A stretch of DNA of 64,000 nt from Nyssa sinensis (Eukaryota; Streptophyta; Magnoliopsida; Cornales; Nyssaceae). A program made the position numbers and the translations under genes. The DNA lies in the NCBI GenBank assembly GCA_008638375.1, contig CM018052.1, positions 20,626,571 through 20,690,570 on the forward strand. Direction: 5' to 3'. Positions 60,301 through 64,000 of the stretch are shown piece after piece; within the stretch, counting starts at the first letter, position 1; every line of letters starts with the position of its first letter. The notes under the pieces are model-generated. The model searched no databases. It was not told the DNA's origin and worked only from the letters and a program-made list of their open reading frames with translations.

Positions 60301-63164
60301 AGGTCAATTGTACAACAACTGATACAAGTTCAAAACCTCGTCTAATTCCCAGTCGTATAGGGACCTGCTGAATCTAACATCCCACAAAATGGTGTCACCC
60401 GATCTCCTAAAATACTCTGCAATCATGGCATCTGTGTTGCCTGCAATCCTATAAAGTCTTGGAAATGAAATGTCTAAAGGGCCCCGGTCACACCACCAAT
60501 CTATCCAAAATTTAACCCTAGATCCAACACCCCACCTCCACCTAGTGTGCTTAGAGAATTCATCCCAACCTTTCCCGATACTCCTCCATATGGTAACAAC
60601 ATTCGAGGATCTAACTTCTCTAGAGCACCAATCTCCTATTTCCGTGCCATATTTCATCTCCACAACTCTCCTCCAAAGTGTTTCTCTCTCCATTCCAAAC
60701 TTCTACAACCATATGAAACTCTGGAAGCCTCCAAAAAGCCCCTCCCTTCAGAGGACTACACACCTTCTCCAATTCAACAAAATGATACTTAAACTCATCT
60801 CCCATTCCTCCCCATAAAAATTCTCTTTGAAGCTTATCCAACCTTTTCGCCACCGAAGCCGAAATGAGGGAGAGAAAATATGTTGAGAGACTAAATAACG
60901 AGCTTTTCAAGAGAGTATGGTGGCCACCCTTAGATAGGTATTGCTTCTTCCAACTGGCTAGTCACCTCTCAAATCTCTCAATCGCTACATCCCAAACACT
61001 TGTAGTCCTTGTCGATGCTCCAAAAGGAAGACCAAAATAAGTGATGGGAAGTGTCTCGATCTGGCAACCCAAGATGCACACAAGTATTAATTTTCACCAC
61101 CTCCCCAACCCTAACCAGTTCACTTTTGTTCATGTTAACTTTCAAGCCCAGCCCTGCTTGGAAGCACACCAAAATACATTTCAGGAATCCTAATTAAGCC
61201 AGCTCCACATAAAAACAAAACAAAACAACAAAAAAAAAACTATGGTGTCATCAGCATAAAGCAAATGGGGAACAACAACTGGAGTCTAACCCCCCCTACA
61301 AACCCTCTCAACATCCCTCTTTCCACAGCTATGGACATCAAACCGCTTAACGCCTCCATCACCATTATAAACAAATAAGGCGACAATGGATTGCCGTCTC
61401 AACCCCTTGGAGCTGCTAAAAAAACCTTCGGATGAACCATTAATAAGGATCGAATGTGGATATGCAGTGCTTGATCCACTTCCTCCATCTAGCCACAAAA
61501 CACATTCTCTTCATCATATAAAGCAAGAAGATTGGATTGTATTAAATACTATTGCCTAACCATTAAGTGATAGTATAGTAGATTAGGAATACTTTGCACC
61601 ATTTATGCTTCTTTATTTTTTTTATTTTATATTTTGGGATTATGTTGAATATTTTATTATCCAACTATTAGGTAATATAGCAGTAAACTACTGCTGAAGC
61701 ACCCATATTAATTATATAAGCAATATTTTATGCGTTAAATGGGGTATTTTGTCTATTTTTACAGATTTTTTTATTCTTCTTGTTTCTAAGTTTTTCATGA
61801 ATTTGCAGAGTTTTAACCTTATATTTAGCATATCTTTGTGTATTGTCTAATATTGAATTGATACGTGGGGACCAACTGCACCGGGTTAGTAATGGATACC
61901 GCAACACTGAATCATGGTTAAAACAATCAGAACTCAAATAATATAGGTCAAAGGAGATAACTTAAAAATATCACAAGGGTTAAAGTTACTTTTGGGTGGC
62001 ACTTGGAGATTGTCTGATCTTTTATATATAAAGCCTTTGATGTCTCCAAAATTCAAATCTGTGGTACATACAACTCTTTGAGAGCATATACTGGCCAATT
62101 CCAGTGCATGTACCCTCTATAGGAGAAGATAACTAACTTCAGATCAGTTACGATTTATGTGCTTCCTTACTCGCGGTGTTGATGGTTCCTTTTTCCTTTC
62201 CTTATTAACCTATTCTGCCTCTGCGCTAACTTTGTTTTGCAACTGTTTTGTGTTAGTTTTGGGAACCACTTGTCTCTTCTCTTCTCTTTATTAAACTTCA
62301 TTTTCCCATTAGCCCAATCAATTTGACGGTTCAAGTTGCATGCAGCAACACAAGGAAAGATAGAATGAGAAATGAATGCATCTGCAAAAAGCTAAAGCCA
62401 TCATCAATTCAGAAGAAATAAAACAGATGTCTATAATAACTCAGTCCTGCGATGAAAACCAATGCCTGCACCGAATAGTGAGAAGTGATTAGGTTCAAGA
62501 TGAAGGCAAAATGAGGACAAAAGACGAACACTGAAACAAGTATTGCCCTGGGGAAGAAACAAGGACATTTGTTTAACACAAGCTATGACCTTAGATTGAG
62601 CCAAATGGCAAAATAATTACACAAACCAACACCAATTGTTGGAGTATAAATTTAATAAGTCAATCATAGCTTTTAACATGTACTTTTGAAATGGATGTTT
62701 CAGCATTTGCATGTGTGCCATCTACACACACAGATATTTATTTATATATATATGTGAAATTATATATTTATAATTTACAAAAAAAAAAATTGGGGAAGCC
62801 AAGTCAGGTTCAGCCCACCAAACCTTGCAACTGATGACAGGGGCCTAATGAGTGAAGGAAAGCGTGTCATGTTTCTTCTCTATTCACAAGTTGGAAAATC
62901 ATAACGAGGATTTCCCATCATTTATGCATGAACAAGTTGATATACCATAAAGTTAAATTTATAGGGAACAATTCCACTAAGTTAGTGCAGGTGGGATACC
63001 TCTGGCATAGAAACGGTCGGAACACTGATGGAAGAAACACTGTTTCCATACTTTGTGGGCATTGCTTGTGTCATTGGAAAGGGAGAGTATGGAAGATCAG
63101 CCTCTCTCATGGGCTGAACAGTTGCTGCCAACAAAGTACTTGGTAATGAATTTGTATATGCCTG
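45375..63164 (-). CDS. GBF-interacting protein 1-like (GIP1-like), last three exons
   Basis: Three phase-0 exons on minus: 63000-63164, 46031-46492 and 45375-45656, with GT-AG borders. The joined reading contains [113 protein letters not shown] and [20 protein letters not shown], ending [12 protein letters not shown] and stop at 45375. This is the Gln/Ser/Pro-rich C-terminal half of plant GIP1-like proteins, a family named for binding bZIP G-box factors in the nucleus. The N-terminal GIP1 domain (DUF1296) would lie right of the window. All three exons are open with intact splice sites. The intron 46493-62999 is 16.5 kb and packed with transposons; the other is 374 bp. The first exon here has a tandem acceptor (CAGCAG), so it may start at 63164 or 63161. 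Family assigned from memory; exon structure seen directly. Confidence 0.85.
46493..47382. other. GIP1-like intron sequence left of the copia
   Basis: Ordinary AT-rich intron DNA with no ORF or repeat I recognise. It is the original intron together with 61500-62999. Confidence 0.6.
47383..47593 (+). repeat. 5' LTR of the outer intronic copia
   Basis: Starts TGTTAGAG, contains AAGGGTACTATTGTA and TATATATATATAAGG (likely TATA region), and ends before TAGTATCAGAAC. No 3' partner remains, so no target duplication can be checked. Confidence 0.7.
48743..49611. mobile_element. Non-autonomous hAT element (869 bp) with 8-bp target duplication
   Basis: Flanked by AGTGAGAC at 48735-48742 and 49612-49619. 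The ends are CAAGGATCAAAATTTCG and, reverse complemented, CAGGGATCAAAATTTCG, followed on both sides by GTTTCG-rich subterminal text. The interior is AT-rich without a gene. Removing it joins LASET to LPTAANAYS in the copia gag reading. Same family as 30716-31362. Confidence 0.9.
51604..51855 (+). repeat. 5' LTR of the nested intronic copia
   Basis: 252 bp, TGTTAGAATATGC to TTTCAACT, with a TATAAATAC promoter-like site near 51712. Confidence 0.9.
51856..51867 (+). other. Primer-binding site of the nested intronic copia
   Basis: TGATATCAGAGC, one mismatch to the initiator Met tRNA site. Confidence 0.85.
56933..57169 (+). repeat. 3' LTR of the nested intronic copia
   Basis: 237 bp, starting TATTAGAATATAC (TG mutated to TA) after the purine-rich CTTGAGGAGGAG. 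It differs from the 5' LTR by scattered substitutions and small indels. Confidence 0.9.
58104..59336 (+). mobile_element. LINE 3' part, joined directly to the broken copia
   Basis: Begins in the RT C-terminal region ([20 protein letters not shown]). It reads on with few breaks through [19 protein letters not shown] and [19 protein letters not shown] to the zinc-binding domain ([18 protein letters not shown], 58927-58980). No poly(A) is present; the sequence stops at a 14-nt C run. The junction with the copia at about 58102 has no target duplication, so a rearrangement is more likely than a simple insertion. Confidence 0.8.
59337..59350. repeat. C14 tract at the meeting point of two LINE fragments
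   Basis: Plus-strand LINE sequence ends on its left and minus-strand LINE sequence begins on its right. Confidence 0.9.
59695..59765 (-). pseudogene. rrn16: Plastid 16S rRNA fragment
   Basis: On minus, GTTAAGTCCCGCAACGAGCG and CAACCCTCGT.TTTAGTTGCC are the conserved 16S region around the ribosomal NAACGAGCGC motif. The TTTAGTTGCC continuation is typical of the plastid copy. A few bases are missing before GTTAAGTCCC, so it is diverged. Confidence 0.85.
59964..60022 (-). pseudogene. petG: Plastid petG fragment
   Basis: On minus, TCGTGTTAGGTCTAATTCCT, ACTTTGGCTG and TGCATATTTACAA match the petG region that encodes VLGLIP.TLA...AYLQ of a small cytochrome b6f subunit. Both ends of the gene are missing. 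Confidence 0.75.
60109..60172 (+). pseudogene. rps2: Plastid rps2 fragment
   Basis: The plus strand reads [17 protein letters not shown], the highly conserved stretch near the C-terminus of ribosomal protein S2. The preceding and following codons are unrelated. Confidence 0.85.
60187..60213 (-). pseudogene. 3' end of a plastid-type trnS
   Basis: On minus, GGGGTTCGAATCCCTCTCTC followed by TCTCC matches the T arm and acceptor end of plastid serine tRNAs. The 5' half is absent, so the isoacceptor cannot be decided. Confidence 0.55.
61501..62999. other. GIP1-like intron sequence next to its exon
   Basis: AT-rich intron DNA, including a (TATA)n stretch near 62735-62760. No gene or transposon recognised. 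Confidence 0.6.
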
Positions 63165-63561
63165 CTGTTACAAAAATATATAAAGTGAGGATAAACCAAC
63201 AATAGGGCAGCCATATAAGACAACCACAGCAGCATTAATAGCAAGATTATGAATGCAACAACAATTGTTATAACACTAGCAATGAAAATAATGAAATACC
63301 TACTCAACAAAATAATATTAAATTGACCCAATCGGTTAAACAGTAAAAAAATGCATGATATTTACTAAAGGACCACAAGATGCTACGTAAAAAAATTTAA
63401 TAATGTCAATCCCAATTGTTTGATACAAAAATATATATGGATTTACAGATTTATGGGTTCTATCCTACACTAGCTTTTTTTGACATGTATGTTCTATCCT
63501 ACACTCACCTTCAATTACAAATGCACAAAGGTAATTGAAGTCTGTGTCAACAATAACCACC

Positions 63562-63660
63562 AGCTGTTAGCTTGAGTGGTATCTCTTGCCACTCTCAAAG
63601 AAGTTGCAAGGCTTGGGCCCCAGGGCATGGGAGTGTGCTTTGTATTTATCAAAAACAATA
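63562..63660 (+). mobile_element. Possible decayed tRNA-derived SINE
   Basis: TAGCTTGAGTGG (63568-63579) fits an RNA polymerase III A box. About 40 nt on, GGCTTGGGCCCC is a poor B box. Plant SINE heads often begin this way, but no tail or target duplication was found. Confidence 0.3.
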
Positions 63661-63828
63661 TCAAGAACGGCACACTTGCACTTTAGTGCACGCATATTCG
63701 TTGTCAAAAAAAGATGAGCAATCCTTGAACAAAGAAATTAACTCTCTAAGAAGCACAGACACGACATTTCTCATAAGAGTAGGATACAAATACGCCATGG
63801 AAATATATTTTTATTTTTATTTTTATTT

Positions 63829-64000
63829 TGGGTAAATTACATTGACATCTCCTGACATTTCTGCCAATTACAAAGACCTCCCTGACGTTTCTAGAGTTAC
63901 GCTGCCCTCCCTACTCTGACAAACTGCACATAACTACAAAAAATATTTTTTTTATGGTTCTGCATAGCACATATATATGTATATATACTCAACTAAACAA
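63829..64000. repeat. Possible transposon terminus at the right edge
   Basis: GGGTAAATTACATTGACATC followed by CCTGACATTTCTGCC and CCTGACGTTTCTAGAG-like near-repeats resembles the dispersed GGGTAAATTACA-type termini found widely in plant genomes. The rest is outside the window. Confidence 0.35.

Larger units (their letters stand above)
59695..60302. other. Nuclear insertion of scrambled plastid DNA (NUPT)
   Basis: About 600 bp that cannot be LINE sequence and separates two LINE coding parts. It contains pieces of at least four plastid loci that are far apart in a normal plastid genome and here lie in mixed orientation: rrn16, petG, rps2 and a trnS 3' end. Segments 59766-59963, 60023-60108 and 60214-60302 look organelle-like but I could not assign them; the last has a tRNA D-arm-like TAGCTCAG. 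The match to plastid genes is partial and diverged, so the transfer is not recent. Confidence 0.75.
59351..61500 (-). mobile_element. LINE fragment on minus, interrupted by plastid DNA
   Basis: On minus from the right: [20 protein letters not shown] (about 61440-61380); [18 protein letters not shown] near 61130; [20 protein letters not shown] (60890-60830); [19 protein letters not shown] near 60670; [15 protein letters not shown] near 60490; [12 protein letters not shown] at 60304. After the plastid insert come [13 protein letters not shown] near 59670 and the zinc domain [18 protein letters not shown] at 59441-59495. 5'-truncated, no poly(A), several frameshifts. Confidence 0.8.

Overview
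The window is plant nuclear DNA, almost certainly from a dicot. It holds GT-AG introns, two plant-type host genes, Ty1/copia elements primed by initiator methionine tRNA, plant L1-type LINEs, hAT and Mutator-like DNA transposons, and a scrambled patch of plastid DNA. About two thirds of it is transposon-derived, much of it nested. There are no operons, CRISPR arrays or phage genes, and I did not find a convincing new molecular system. The interest is in how the elements are layered and in what they did to the two host genes.

Left part (1-20 kb): a hAT transposase pseudogene lies at the left edge (1-2016). Its right end sits in the primer-binding site of a copia element of which one LTR remains (2026-2208). 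A second, truncated minus-strand copia follows (2209-3900), then a gypsy-like LTR (3901-about 7440) split by a Mutator-like element (4660-6328). A host gene for a CorA-like magnesium transporter family protein lies on the minus strand (7894-11045). Its C-terminal membrane half is absent, and the transposon block begins just past its last visible exon. A decayed copia (14050-19174) and a small hAT element (19476-20013) follow.

Middle (20-46 kb): a plus-strand LINE (about 20836-31834) contains a hAT transposase gene (21539-29395). That gene is cut by a young, complete copia element (22849-27969) whose 1369-residue polyprotein is open and whose LTRs differ only by an 11-bp indel. The 3' end of the same LINE is interrupted by a second, minus-strand LINE, which in turn carries a small hAT element. 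To the right lie a clean solo gypsy-type LTR (31992-34965) containing a tRNA-like sequence, another LINE (37425-40083) and AT-rich intergenic DNA.

Right part (45-64 kb): three exons of a GBF-interacting protein 1-like (GIP1-like) gene are on the minus strand (45375-45656, 46031-46492, 63000-63164). The 16.5-kb intron between the second and third of these holds a copia (47383-58103) that contains both a small hAT element and another complete-length copia (51604-57169). It also holds two convergent LINE fragments and a plastid-DNA mosaic of about 600 bp (rrn16, petG, rps2 and trnS pieces) inside one of the LINEs.
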